Assembly: GCA_017408305.1 (NCBI GenBank)
Contig: JAFQUU010000001.1
Span: forward strand, 1-9,163
Direction: 5' to 3'
Length of the DNA: 9,163 bases
Source: Clostridia bacterium
Lineage (GTDB): Bacteria; Bacillota; Clostridia; Christensenellales; UBA1242
The first letter of the stretch is position 1. Each line of letters starts with the position of its first letter. Made by a program: the position numbers and the translations under genes. Below are positions 1-6,321 of the stretch, one piece after another. The notes beneath the pieces are model-generated. The model was not told the DNA's origin. It made no database searches and saw only the letters and a list, made by a program, of their open reading frames with translations.

Positions 1-36
1 CCAAGGCATCCTCCATATGCTCTTTGTAGCTTAATC
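1..36 (-). rRNA. rrl: 23S rRNA, 5' end only (runs off left edge)
   Basis: Read on the minus strand, the first 36 bases give GATTAAGCTACAAAGAGC, then a short stretch, then GGAGGATGCCTTGG. This is the near-universal 5' start of bacterial 23S rRNA (TTAAG...GGTGGATGCCTTGG in most Firmicutes). The mature 5' end is placed at about position 36 by analogy with Firmicute 23S genes that begin GATTAAG or GGTTAAG; a few bases either way are possible. The rest of the gene lies outside the window. No 16S 3' end (anti-Shine-Dalgarno region) occurs anywhere upstream, and the preceding gene is protein-coding, so the usual 16S-23S linkage is absent here. Confidence 0.88.
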
Positions 37-223
37 AGATTCTTAGCATTTTTGCTTAATTAAATTATCATAAAGATTAACAGATAACTTTCAGCTTAAT
101 TGATTTGTATGTGTTGATACATTACTCATCATTTTTACTGATATTTGAATATCTAAAAATATGCAATTGTCAATGTTCTGTTTGAGTCGGTGATTACAGT
201 CAAGCGACTTCTTAATCAGCGAC
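37..223 (-). other. 23S rRNA leader, ITS-like
   Basis: This stretch separates the putative start of transcription (about 223) from the 23S 5' end and has no credible ORF. On the minus strand positions 160-179 read AGAACATTGACAATTGCATA. This resembles the conserved (G/T)ACATTGAAAACT(A/G)NATA segment found in Firmicute 16S-23S spacers and linked to antitermination and processing. The rest is AT-rich and contains three TTAAGC-type segments before the 23S start. I read it as a pre-23S leader derived from, or equivalent to, the 3' half of a normal spacer. No tRNA gene is visible in it. The assignment rests on motif resemblance recalled from memory. Confidence 0.6.
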
Positions 224-229
224 AATGCA

Positions 230-258
230 ATACTAGCATATGGGGATAACAAAGTCAA
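230..258 (-). promoter_or_regulatory. Strong promoter for the 23S rRNA gene
   Basis: On the minus strand a -35 box TTGACT (253-258) is followed by a 17-bp spacer and the -10 box TAGTAT (230-235), with an extended TGC immediately before the -10. Directly upstream of the -35, positions 259-300 are phased runs of A and T, as in the UP elements of rRNA promoters. Transcription would start near 223 and reach the 23S 5' end after about 190 nt. Nothing else on this strand lies between the promoter and the rRNA, so the 23S gene is the obvious target. Confidence 0.75.
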
Positions 259-308
259 TAGTTTTTTTAAAAAATTTTTAAAAATTTTGAAGTTTTTTTT
301 GATTTTTC

Positions 309-352
309 CAAACACGCCACCTTGTGTTTGCAAACACTTTGCCTTGTGTTTG
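309..352. repeat. Tandem pair of 22-bp palindromic repeats
   Basis: Two abutting 22-bp units (309-330 and 331-352) match at 18 of 22 positions. Each is an inverted repeat of the form CAAACAC-N8-GTGTTTG. Where they meet they form a perfect 14-bp palindrome, GTGTTTGCAAACAC (324-337). They lie about 50 bp upstream of the -35 box of the 23S promoter and downstream of the terminator of the preceding gene. No U-tract follows either hairpin, so a terminator is unlikely; a dimeric regulator's binding site is the best guess. I do not recognise the motif. Confidence 0.7.
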
Positions 353-380
353 CAGTTTTCGGCAAAAAAAGTGGTAAAAA

Positions 381-436
381 TTAAATAAAAAAGATTTTAC
401 GACAATGCACCTTTAAGAAAAGTTTTTCGTAAAATC
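381..436 (-). terminator. Terminator of the Spo0A-like gene
   Basis: On the minus strand, a perfect 9-bp stem GATTTTACG (428-436) pairs with CGTAAAATC (393-401), and further A-T pairs extend it inward. It is followed immediately by TTTTTTATTTAA. The loop is long (26 nt) but contains a small inner hairpin. It lies 66 bp past the stop codon of the Spo0A-like gene and insulates the 23S promoter from it. Confidence 0.65.
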
Positions 437-501
437 CTGTATGAAAATGTTTTAATATATATAATATATAATATTACTTATATAAATACATATATTAATG
501 C

Positions 502-870
502 CTAAGCGTAAGCCTCTACAAGTTGTGGGATTTGCTGTGCCAGAAGGGCAACAAGTTCCCCATTGCTTGGTTTGTCATAAGATGAATAAATATTAAGCCC
601 AAGAAGATGGTTTAGATTTGTAATTTTGTTTCTGCTGGTAGCCTTATCTATTGCATGCCTTATTGCCCTTTCCACATTTGCAGACTTGGTTGCATTTTCT
701 TTGGCAATAGGCTTATAAACATTTTTGGTAATTGACATTACTGCAGTTGGGTTTTGGATTGCAAGTTCTACTGCCCTTTTAAGATATTTTGAACCATTGA
801 TGTTATACGGAATACCTATCTGCACCAAAATATTTGCGATTGTAAAACTGATTTTTTCATTTGTTTCCAT
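502..870 (-). CDS. Stand-alone Spo0A C-terminal DNA-binding domain protein
   Basis: A 122-residue protein that is almost entirely a Spo0A effector (Spo0A_C) domain. Spo0A is the master sporulation regulator; its C-terminal domain binds 0A-box DNA. Family landmarks visible here are the helix-turn-helix with VERAIRHAIDKATSR (residues 66-80), the preceding SITKNVYKPIAKE segment, and the late KPSNGELVALLAQQI segment (100-114), matching Spo0A's KPTNSEFIA region. The N-terminal phosphoacceptor receiver domain is missing and there is no room for it. The start at 870 is chosen because AAAGGAG lies just upstream; a longer reading frame to 927 starts before the promoter and is rejected. The gene has its own promoter and terminator. 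Without a receiver it should bind DNA constitutively or compete with full-length Spo0A (inference). Confidence 0.85.
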   Translation of the reverse strand: METNEKISFTIANILVQIGIPYNINGSKYLKRAVELAIQNPTAVMSITKNVYKPIAKENATKSANVERAIRHAIDKATSRNKITNLNHLLGLNIYSSYDKPSNGELVALLAQQIPQLVEAYA

Positions 871-895
871 TATAATGCTCCTTTGAATTAGTATA

Positions 896-923
896 ATTAT
901 ATGATATTTGTACAAATTGTCAA
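896..923 (-). promoter_or_regulatory. Promoter of the Spo0A-like gene with internal palindrome
   Basis: Minus strand: consensus -35 TTGACA (918-923), a 16-bp spacer and consensus -10 TATAAT (896-901). The spacer contains a perfect 12-bp palindrome, ATTTGTACAAAT (906-917), well placed for a repressor to block RNA polymerase. Transcription should start near 889, about 19 nt before the ATG. Confidence 0.75.
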
Positions 924-930
924 TCAAAAT

Positions 931-959
931 GAAAAAAAACCTTGAAAATTTTTCAAGGG
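931..959 (-). terminator. Terminator of HipA-like kinase 1
   Basis: Just after the TAA stop of the kinase gene, the minus strand reads CCTTGAAAA, one or a few loop bases, TTTTCAAGG, then eight T residues. This is a canonical intrinsic terminator and makes the 425-residue kinase gene monocistronic. Confidence 0.85.
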
Positions 960-960
960 T

Positions 961-2238
961 TTAATTTCCTGCCAACAGACCTAGGAGATATTCTTCATCC
1001 AGCGAAGATTTTTGTTTTTTTGCTGGATTAATTTCTGTGTTTCTGCGATTAACTTCCTTTAAGATTTTTGTAAGTGGTTCTTCAAACTCTGCTTTTAAGA
1101 ATTCAAATTTTAAATTTTTTACCCTAGATTTTTTGAAGTGTTTGTCGATTGCATAAAAAGTTAGTGCAAATTTTTCTTGCATGGTTTGGAACTGGTCTGT
1201 CATGCACTGCTTTATGAACATATTAATTTGCATATAATCATGCTCGAAATCATCAAGTACCTTTTTGCCATCAAGGCATAAGAAATTGTAAGTAAAATTG
1301 CTAAGGCGAACATCTTTCATGCATTCAAGAATTATGTCGCAAGCCATAAGGCCGTTATCGCGAAAAATACGACTTGTATCCATAAAATCTTTATTTTGCC
1401 TAAGCGACCTTGCAAAAACCTCTCCACCTGCAATTGAACTTTTTTCAAGATACTTGCTTTCTGCCTCATAAGTGTTTTTGTGAGCACCAATTGCAGAAAA
1501 ACCTGTATAGATTGGGAACTTTGACATATTGTACGCCTTGCCAAGAAGCCCAACTGAAAGGCAATGTTCGTGGTCAAAAATTGGACACATTGAAAGTTTG
1601 TTGTGCTTGATTTTGAATTCGGTGTTGCCACGATGACGGTCAGTTTGGCAAAGGAAGAAATCTGCAATAAGCATACGCTTGAGTTTAAAGGCAACTTCAT
1701 CAATATCCACTTCTATATCATGATACCTGCAAAACCTATAGATATCAGCAATCATATCATCTGCACTTACAAGATATTGACCTGGGTTTTTCTTAAATGT
1801 ATCCTCAAAACGCTGGATTTTACTGCTGTGCTCTAGCCCCAAGATTTTGTCGTCTTTGATATGTGCATAGTTAATATCGTTGTCTAGGCAATAGCAAAAG
1901 AGTGCAATGTCATAATATGACAATTGAAATTCATGCTTGCCAATATAAGACTTACTTAAAACCCCTGGTTTTAAACCGTTTTCTGTTTCCATTTCAACAA
2001 GATAGTACATCAAGTACTCATCAGGTTTTAGACCTACGCGTTCAAAAAAATATGGTGCAACAACATCACCGATATAAAGTTCTTTTCTTGGAAGCCTTTC
2101 CTTAAAATAAAACTTTTCGCCATCTTTTTTAAGCCACAAATGCTTGTATTTTTTGCGTGTGTAAATGCGAGCAGATTCATCTTTTTCAAACTCGCCCATA
2201 AGGATTTTGTTTTTATGTAGAACTTCGTAAACTTTCAT
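961..2238 (-). CDS. HipA/CtkA-like protein kinase 1
   Basis: A 425-residue protein of the HipA-like Ser/Thr kinase fold. It lacks the N-terminal HipA coupling subdomain, so it resembles the shorter CtkA-type members. Visible residues: a likely ATP-binding lysine in FYFKE (K46), a catalytic loop with TDRHRGN (D200 and N205), and a metal-binding aspartate in PIFDHE (D222), the DFG equivalent. HipA-family kinases phosphorylate protein targets, in known cases aminoacyl-tRNA synthetases; the target here is unknown. It is about 60 residues longer than kinases 2 and 3 and clearly diverged from them, with a different activation segment and a lysine-rich C-terminal tail. The ATG at 2238 follows AGGTGG. 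The gene has its own promoter (2259-2287) and terminator, and no HipB-like antitoxin lies next to it. Confidence 0.8.
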   Translation of the reverse strand: MKVYEVLHKNKILMGEFEKDESARIYTRKKYKHLWLKKDGEKFYFKERLPRKELYIGDVVAPYFFERVGLKPDEYLMYYLVEMETENGLKPGVLSKSYIGKHEFQLSYYDIALFCYCLDNDINYAHIKDDKILGLEHSSKIQRFEDTFKKNPGQYLVSADDMIADIYRFCRYHDIEVDIDEVAFKLKRMLIADFFLCQTDRHRGNTEFKIKHNKLSMCPIFDHEHCLSVGLLGKAYNMSKFPIYTGFSAIGAHKNTYEAESKYLEKSSIAGGEVFARSLRQNKDFMDTSRIFRDNGLMACDIILECMKDVRLSNFTYNFLCLDGKKVLDDFEHDYMQINMFIKQCMTDQFQTMQEKFALTFYAIDKHFKKSRVKNLKFEFLKAEFEEPLTKILKEVNRRNTEINPAKKQKSSLDEEYLLGLLAGN

Positions 2239-2258
2239 GATGCCACCTATTTACAGCG

Positions 2259-2287
2259 ATTGTATGCTGACTTGGAATTTTTGTCAA
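2259..2287 (-). promoter_or_regulatory. Consensus promoter of HipA-like kinase 1
   Basis: Minus strand: -35 TTGACA (2282-2287), exactly 17 bp of spacer, -10 TACAAT (2259-2264). The start of transcription near 2252 gives a short leader carrying AGGTGG (2243-2248) before the ATG. It lies just downstream of the preceding operon's terminator. Confidence 0.85.
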
Positions 2288-2290
2288 GCA

Positions 2291-2326
2291 AACAACAAAA
2301 AAACAAGAAACTTATTTTTCTTGTTT
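2291..2326 (-). terminator. Terminator of the ABC-F/HipA-like operon
   Basis: A perfect 10-bp stem AAACAAGAAA / TTTCTTGTTT with a 6-nt loop (2301-2326). On the minus strand it is followed by TTTTGTTGTT. It lies past the MITE-like element and before the promoter of kinase 1, so it ends the ykpA-kinase 3-kinase 2 transcript. Confidence 0.8.
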
Positions 2327-2342
2327 GAAAATTTTAATCTAT

Positions 2343-2494
2343 AAGACTGTTCAAAAACAAGCAAGGCTAGGCTCGGGAAATGCCACAAAGCAGGAGTTTA
2401 GTTTGCCTAAATGACTGTTTTGGGACATTTCACAGTTAACGACGCAAGTAAAATTTAAGTAAATTTTACGGTTGCGAAGTTTTTCAGCAGTCTT
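2343..2494. mobile_element. MITE-like palindromic element, 152 bp
   Basis: The ends AAGACTGTTCAAAAAC (2343-2358) and the inverse of 2479-2494 match at 14 of 16 positions, forming terminal inverted repeats around 120 bp of non-coding DNA. Inside, 2443-2447 and 2448-2456 pair with 2472-2476 and 2461-2469 (stem CGCAA + GTAAAATTT, 4-nt loop, 2-nt bulge). A second hairpin pairs GAAATG with CATTTC. There is no ORF, and I see no clear target-site duplication. Its right end overlaps the last codons and TGA stop of kinase 2, so it was probably inserted there. It could instead be a structured RNA element; no second copy lies in this window. Confidence 0.6.
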
Positions 2495-3569
2495 TTTCTT
2501 GTTCTTTGAATTTGTAAATATCTTTCCTACCCGTTTTCTTTTTGAGTATGTCTATAACCTCATAAAACTTGCTTCTTCGTTTTAAAAAATCGTTTTTTAT
2601 GAGGTCTTGCTGATATCTTTTCAAAAATGTAACTCGCTTTTCAAAATCTTCTAACTGTTTGTTTATATCAAGTTTTAGGCATTTGTCAACAAGGGTTTTT
2701 ATGCGTTTGTCGTGCTTGACTTCTTCCAAAATATCAACAGCCACAATGCCACCGTGTTTAAAGAGTTTGCTATCCCTATAAGTCCCCACAGTGCCACCTG
2801 CTGTTGAAAGGCCTGTACGCATACGAAAGCGTTTACGGTCTGAAGAAAAAGTGTCTTTATAATAATCTTCATGGTCAAGCCCCAAGGCATATTCACTGTC
2901 AAAAATTGGGCAAAGATGCAGTTTTCCGTTATGCTCATAAAACTCAATATTGCCCATATGCCTGTCTTTTTGCACCAAGAAAAAGTCAAGAACAATCATT
3001 TGTTTAAGTCTTAGCTCTATGTCATCAATGTCTACCTCAAGATTGTAGTTCTTTGCATAGTCTTTTACATTTTGAATAATGTCTTCAACTGATGACCTAT
3101 ACTCACTTCCACCAAACTCGATGGTGATTAAATCTTCAACTTTTTCATCAATGTCATCTTCTTTGTCTTGGTTATCAAAGTAGTCGCTTAAATCCCAGCC
3201 GAAAAGTTTGCCAAGGTTAAAAACCTTGATGTCCCAAGCAGAAAGCCTTTTGGCACCATCTGGCAAAAAGTATGATGAAATAAGCCCTTTATATTTATAG
3301 TCAGTATCAGGCACTTCAATTTCTGCCATTTTATATTCGATAAATGCATCTTTGTCAATGCCAAGGTCTTTATATAAAAATGTTGTAAAAAGTTCACCAA
3401 ATTTTAAGTCTTGCCGTCTGACAGAGTCTTCTTTAAAAAACAATTTTTGTCCATTTTTCTCAAAAACATATTTGTGAGAACCATCTTGCCCAATTGTTAA
3501 TTCTGAGCGAAACTCGCCAAGATAATAATTTTCTTGCAGTTCACGTATATAAACTTTCCATGGTTTCAT
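2484..3569 (-). CDS. HipA/CtkA-like protein kinase 2
   Basis: A 361-residue HipA-like kinase without the HipA N-terminal coupling subdomain. Residues seen: a presumed ATP-binding lysine in LFFKED (K46), catalytic loop QKDRHMGN (D202, N207), and metal-binding aspartate in PIFDSE (D224). A glycine-rich segment, TGLSTAGG, follows the DFG-equivalent region. It is closely related to kinase 3 along its whole length, including a shared VDKCLKLDIN segment. The ATG at 3569 is preceded by AAGGAGG, which overlaps the stop of kinase 3, so translation is probably coupled. The last codons (Lys-Asp-Cys-stop) lie inside the terminal inverted repeat of the MITE-like element. The native tail was therefore replaced by a few element-encoded residues, which probably does not affect the kinase core. 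Substrate unknown. Confidence 0.82.
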   Translation of the reverse strand: MKPWKVYIRELQENYYLGEFRSELTIGQDGSHKYVFEKNGQKLFFKEDSVRRQDLKFGELFTTFLYKDLGIDKDAFIEYKMAEIEVPDTDYKYKGLISSYFLPDGAKRLSAWDIKVFNLGKLFGWDLSDYFDNQDKEDDIDEKVEDLITIEFGGSEYRSSVEDIIQNVKDYAKNYNLEVDIDDIELRLKQMIVLDFFLVQKDRHMGNIEFYEHNGKLHLCPIFDSEYALGLDHEDYYKDTFSSDRKRFRMRTGLSTAGGTVGTYRDSKLFKHGGIVAVDILEEVKHDKRIKTLVDKCLKLDINKQLEDFEKRVTFLKRYQQDLIKNDFLKRRSKFYEVIDILKKKTGRKDIYKFKEQEKDC

Positions 3570-3578
3570 AAAACCTCC

Positions 3579-4670
3579 TTATTTAGTTAAATCTTCTGTC
3601 AATTTTGGCGAATTTGTAGGAATAAAAATATCTTGTCTGTTTGTGCGTTTTTCAAGGGCTTTAACAACATCAAAAAACTGCTGTCTTCTTGCCAAAAAGT
3701 CTGTTTTGATATACTTTTTTTGGTTTACAGTAAGTTTTCTAACATCTCTGTCAAAATTTTGGATTTGTTCATTTATATCAAGTTTTAGGCACTTATCGAC
3801 AAGGGCTTTTAGGCGTTTATCATTCTTTATTTCATCCAAAATATCCACAGCCACAATGCCACCGTTTTTAAAAAGCCTGCTGTTTTTGTAAGAATCTACA
3901 CTGCCACCTGCAGTAGTTAGGCCAGTTTTAATCCTAAACCTTTTTTGTGGCGAAGCCAAAGTTTCTTCTCTAAAAACTTTATTTTCCATGCCAAAGGCAA
4001 GTTCATTGTCAAATAGTGGTGCAAGAGTTATTGTGTTTTTATCTATAATGAATTCAATATTACTCATATGCCTGTCTTTCTGCACAAAAAAGTAATCAAG
4101 AATAATCATGCGTTTAAGCTTAAAATCCAAGTCCTTTTCATCAAGCGAAAGATTGTGGTTTTTGGCGTAAATTTTGATTTGCTTTAAAACATCTTCAGCA
4201 GAATTTATATATTCTCCCGAACTACTAAATTCAATCGTCATAAGTTCTGAAACATTATGATTTAGTATCATGTCTTTAAAAGGATGGTTTTTCATCTTCT
4301 CAACATCCCAGCCAAACTCTTTGCCAAAGTTGTCAACTTTTACATCCCAAGAAGAAATCGTTTTTGCACCTTTTGGCACAAAAAACTTGCTTATCACCCC
4401 AACAACGCTTTCCTTTCTTGCCTCAGTTTCAACAAAATTATAGTCCACAAAATCTTCTTCACTAAGCCCAAGTTTCTTGTAAATATAAGAAGTGAAAACA
4501 TCGCCAACTTGCGTGTCGGTAATATTTTCGTTGGCAACCTTAAACACAAACTTCTGGCCAAAGTTTGAAAGAATGCGTTTTTCTGCACCATAAGTACTTT
4601 CACCAATCAATTTGCCCCTAAAATTGCCAAGTAGTGTTTTTTTGCCACCTTTAAGCAAATAAACTTTCAT
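3579..4670 (-). CDS. HipA/CtkA-like protein kinase 3
   Basis: A 363-residue HipA-like kinase and the close paralogue of kinase 2. Key positions: K44 in FVFKV, catalytic loop QKDRHMSN (D199, N204), and D221 in PLFDNE. The TGLTTAGG segment and the VDKCLKLDIN segment are shared with kinase 2. All core catalytic positions are intact, so activity is expected. The ATG at 4670 follows AGGAGA, which overlaps the TAG stop of the ABC-F gene. With an 8-bp gap the two genes are almost certainly one transcript with coupled translation. The family includes HipA, which phosphorylates glutamyl-tRNA synthetase, and H. pylori CtkA; the substrate here cannot be read from sequence. No HipB-like DNA-binding antitoxin is encoded in the operon. 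Confidence 0.82.
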   Translation of the reverse strand: MKVYLLKGGKKTLLGNFRGKLIGESTYGAEKRILSNFGQKFVFKVANENITDTQVGDVFTSYIYKKLGLSEEDFVDYNFVETEARKESVVGVISKFFVPKGAKTISSWDVKVDNFGKEFGWDVEKMKNHPFKDMILNHNVSELMTIEFSSSGEYINSAEDVLKQIKIYAKNHNLSLDEKDLDFKLKRMIILDYFFVQKDRHMSNIEFIIDKNTITLAPLFDNELAFGMENKVFREETLASPQKRFRIKTGLTTAGGSVDSYKNSRLFKNGGIVAVDILDEIKNDKRLKALVDKCLKLDINEQIQNFDRDVRKLTVNQKKYIKTDFLARRQQFFDVVKALEKRTNRQDIFIPTNSPKLTEDLTK

Positions 4671-4678
4671 AGTTTCTC

Positions 4679-6241
4679 CTAATCCTCAAAGTTTACGGTT
4701 TGAATATCTTTAAATGTGTTTTCATCAACAAAATCAAAAATACGGTTTGCAGTGGTTTCAACAATTTCTTGGTCATGACTGGCAAAAATCATTGCACCCT
4801 TAAAGTTTATCATACCTTTGTTTAGGGCAGTAATGCTTTCAAGGTCAAGGTGGTTGGTGGGTTCATCAAGTAAGAGAAAGTTTGGTGCTTCTTGCATGAT
4901 TTTTGCAAACATACAACGCACCCTTTCGCCACCACTTAAAACATTAACTGGTTTTTGTGCCTCTTCGCCAGAGAAAAGCATTCTGCCAAGCCAAGAACGG
5001 ATATACACTTCTGTTTGGTCTTTAGAATACTGCCTAAGCCAGTCTACAATATTATCGGTGTTGCCTTCAAAATATGCGTTGTTGTTGGTTGGCAAATATC
5101 CAGGTTTGATGGTTTTACCCCAATGCACAGTGCCACTGTCGGCCTGTTCTTTGCCCATCAAAATGTCAAAAAACATTGTGGTTGCAAGTGCGTTTGAAGA
5201 AAGCACTGCCACTTTGTCATCTGCTTGGATAGAGAAAGAAACATTGCTGAAAAAGCCTTTTTTGGTTAGGTTTTTCACTATCAAAATTTCTTTGCCCGGT
5301 GCTTGCAAAAAGTCAAAATTGATGTATGGATATTTACGGTTAGAAGGCTTAAAGTCTTCAATTGTCAGTTTTTCAAGTTCTTTTTTACGGCTTGTTGCTT
5401 GCCTAGACTTACTTGCATTTGCACTAAACCTTGCAATAAACTCTTTAAGTTCTTTTGCACGCTGTTCGGCTTTTTTGTTTTGGTCTTTTTGCTGGCGTGC
5501 AAGAAGTTGAGAAGTTTCATACCAGAAGTCATAATTGCCCAAAAACATATTGATTTGTCCAAAGTCAACATCGCAGATATGTGTGCAGACCTTGTTCAAA
5601 AAGTGCCTGTTGTGAGACACAATAATTACAGTGTTTTCAAAATCTAGTAGGAAATTTTCAAGCCACCTTACTGTTTTGAAGTCTAGGTTGTTGGTTGGTT
5701 CATCAAGTACCAAAATGTCTGGATTGCCAAAAAGCGCCTGCGCAAGAAGCACCTTGACTTTTTGTTTTGGGTCAATGTCTTTCATTTGTTTTTCAAAGTC
5801 TGCTTCTGAAATTCCAATTTCTTGAAGAAGGGTTTTTGCTTCGCCATCAGCCTCCCAGCCACCAAGTTCAGCAAACTCTGCCTCAAGTTCTGCAGCCCTA
5901 AGGCCATCTTCATCACTAAAGTCTGGCTTCATATAAAGGGCATTTTTCTCGTCCTCAATTTCCATAAGTTTTTTATGGCCTAGTAGCACAGTCCTTAGAA
6001 CCGTTTCTTCATCAAAAGCATTTTGGTTTTGCACAAGCACACTCATACGCTTGCCTGGTGATAAAATCACTTCGCCTTTGTTTGGTTCAATCTCGCCAGT
6101 CAAAATCTTCAAAAATGTTGATTTCCCTGCACCATTTGCACCAATAATGCCATAGCAATTGCCTTTTGTAAATTTCAAATTAACATCTTTAAACAGCACC
6201 CTACCACCGAACTGCAAAGATACATTTATTGCTTGAATCAT
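4679..6241 (-). CDS. ykpA: ABC-F ATPase, YkpA/YbiT family
   Basis: A 520-residue soluble ABC-F protein: two ATP-binding domains joined by a charged linker and no membrane segments. These proteins bind the ribosome E site and affect translation. NBD1 has Walker A GANGAGKST (34-42) and Walker B LVLDEPTNNLD, but its signature is replaced by DIDPKQKVKV. NBD2 has signature LSGGER (435-440) and Walker B LLLDEPTNHLD, but its Walker A is degenerate (SSNALATTM, 348-356, lysine replaced by threonine). The linker carries ARFSANASKSRQATSRKKEL (270-289), typical of YbiT/YkpA. The ATG at 6241 follows AAGAGGTG at 6-nt spacing; the in-frame GTG at 6250 is part of that ribosome binding site. This is the first gene of an operon with kinases 3 and 2. 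An antibiotic-resistance ABC-F is less likely given the YkpA-like sequence. Confidence 0.92.
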   Translation of the reverse strand: MIQAINVSLQFGGRVLFKDVNLKFTKGNCYGIIGANGAGKSTFLKILTGEIEPNKGEVILSPGKRMSVLVQNQNAFDEETVLRTVLLGHKKLMEIEDEKNALYMKPDFSDEDGLRAAELEAEFAELGGWEADGEAKTLLQEIGISEADFEKQMKDIDPKQKVKVLLAQALFGNPDILVLDEPTNNLDFKTVRWLENFLLDFENTVIIVSHNRHFLNKVCTHICDVDFGQINMFLGNYDFWYETSQLLARQQKDQNKKAEQRAKELKEFIARFSANASKSRQATSRKKELEKLTIEDFKPSNRKYPYINFDFLQAPGKEILIVKNLTKKGFFSNVSFSIQADDKVAVLSSNALATTMFFDILMGKEQADSGTVHWGKTIKPGYLPTNNNAYFEGNTDNIVDWLRQYSKDQTEVYIRSWLGRMLFSGEEAQKPVNVLSGGERVRCMFAKIMQEAPNFLLLDEPTNHLDLESITALNKGMINFKGAMIFASHDQEIVETTANRIFDFVDENTFKDIQTVNFED

Positions 6242-6276
6242 ATATTTCACCTCTTAAAAAAAATAATTATGCCTCC

Positions 6277-6305
6277 ATTATAGCACAATTATTTTTAAAT
6301 AACTA
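6277..6305 (-). promoter_or_regulatory. Promoter of the ykpA-kinase operon
   Basis: Minus strand: consensus -10 TATAAT (6277-6282) with an extended TGC directly before it. The -35 region 17 bp upstream is poor (TAGTTA, 6300-6305), as is common with extended -10 promoters. It lies 36 bp before the ABC-F start codon. Confidence 0.65.
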
Positions 6306-6321
6306 GACTTTTCAAGAAATT

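Noticed and set aside
145..173. A second TTGACA that could be another rRNA promoter
   Set aside because: No good -10 follows (best is TATTCA at 16 bp). The surrounding sequence matches the conserved ITS segment near ACATTGAAAACT better.
91..333. An 80-residue minus-strand reading frame
   Set aside because: It covers the 23S promoter and leader, has no ribosome binding site, and its Lys/Phe/Asn-rich product is what the A/T tracts would give by chance.
916..924. A 0A-box-like sequence (ATTGTCAAT) at the Spo0A-like promoter
   Set aside because: Any consensus -35 box resembles the 0A core on the other strand (TGTCAA), so it is not independent evidence for autoregulation.
871..927. N-terminal extension of the Spo0A-like protein
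   Set aside because: The extra codons overlap the consensus promoter and lie upstream of the strong AAAGGAG site, so the ATG at 870 is the start.
961..4670. Classical HipBA toxin-antitoxin loci
   Set aside because: No HTH antitoxin gene precedes or overlaps any of the three kinase genes, and the kinases lack the HipA N-terminal coupling subdomain.
4818..5510. A 230-residue plus-strand reading frame
   Set aside because: It lies antisense within the well-supported ABC-F gene, has no ribosome binding site, and is a shadow frame; the same applies to the other frames opposite the kinases and ABC-F gene.
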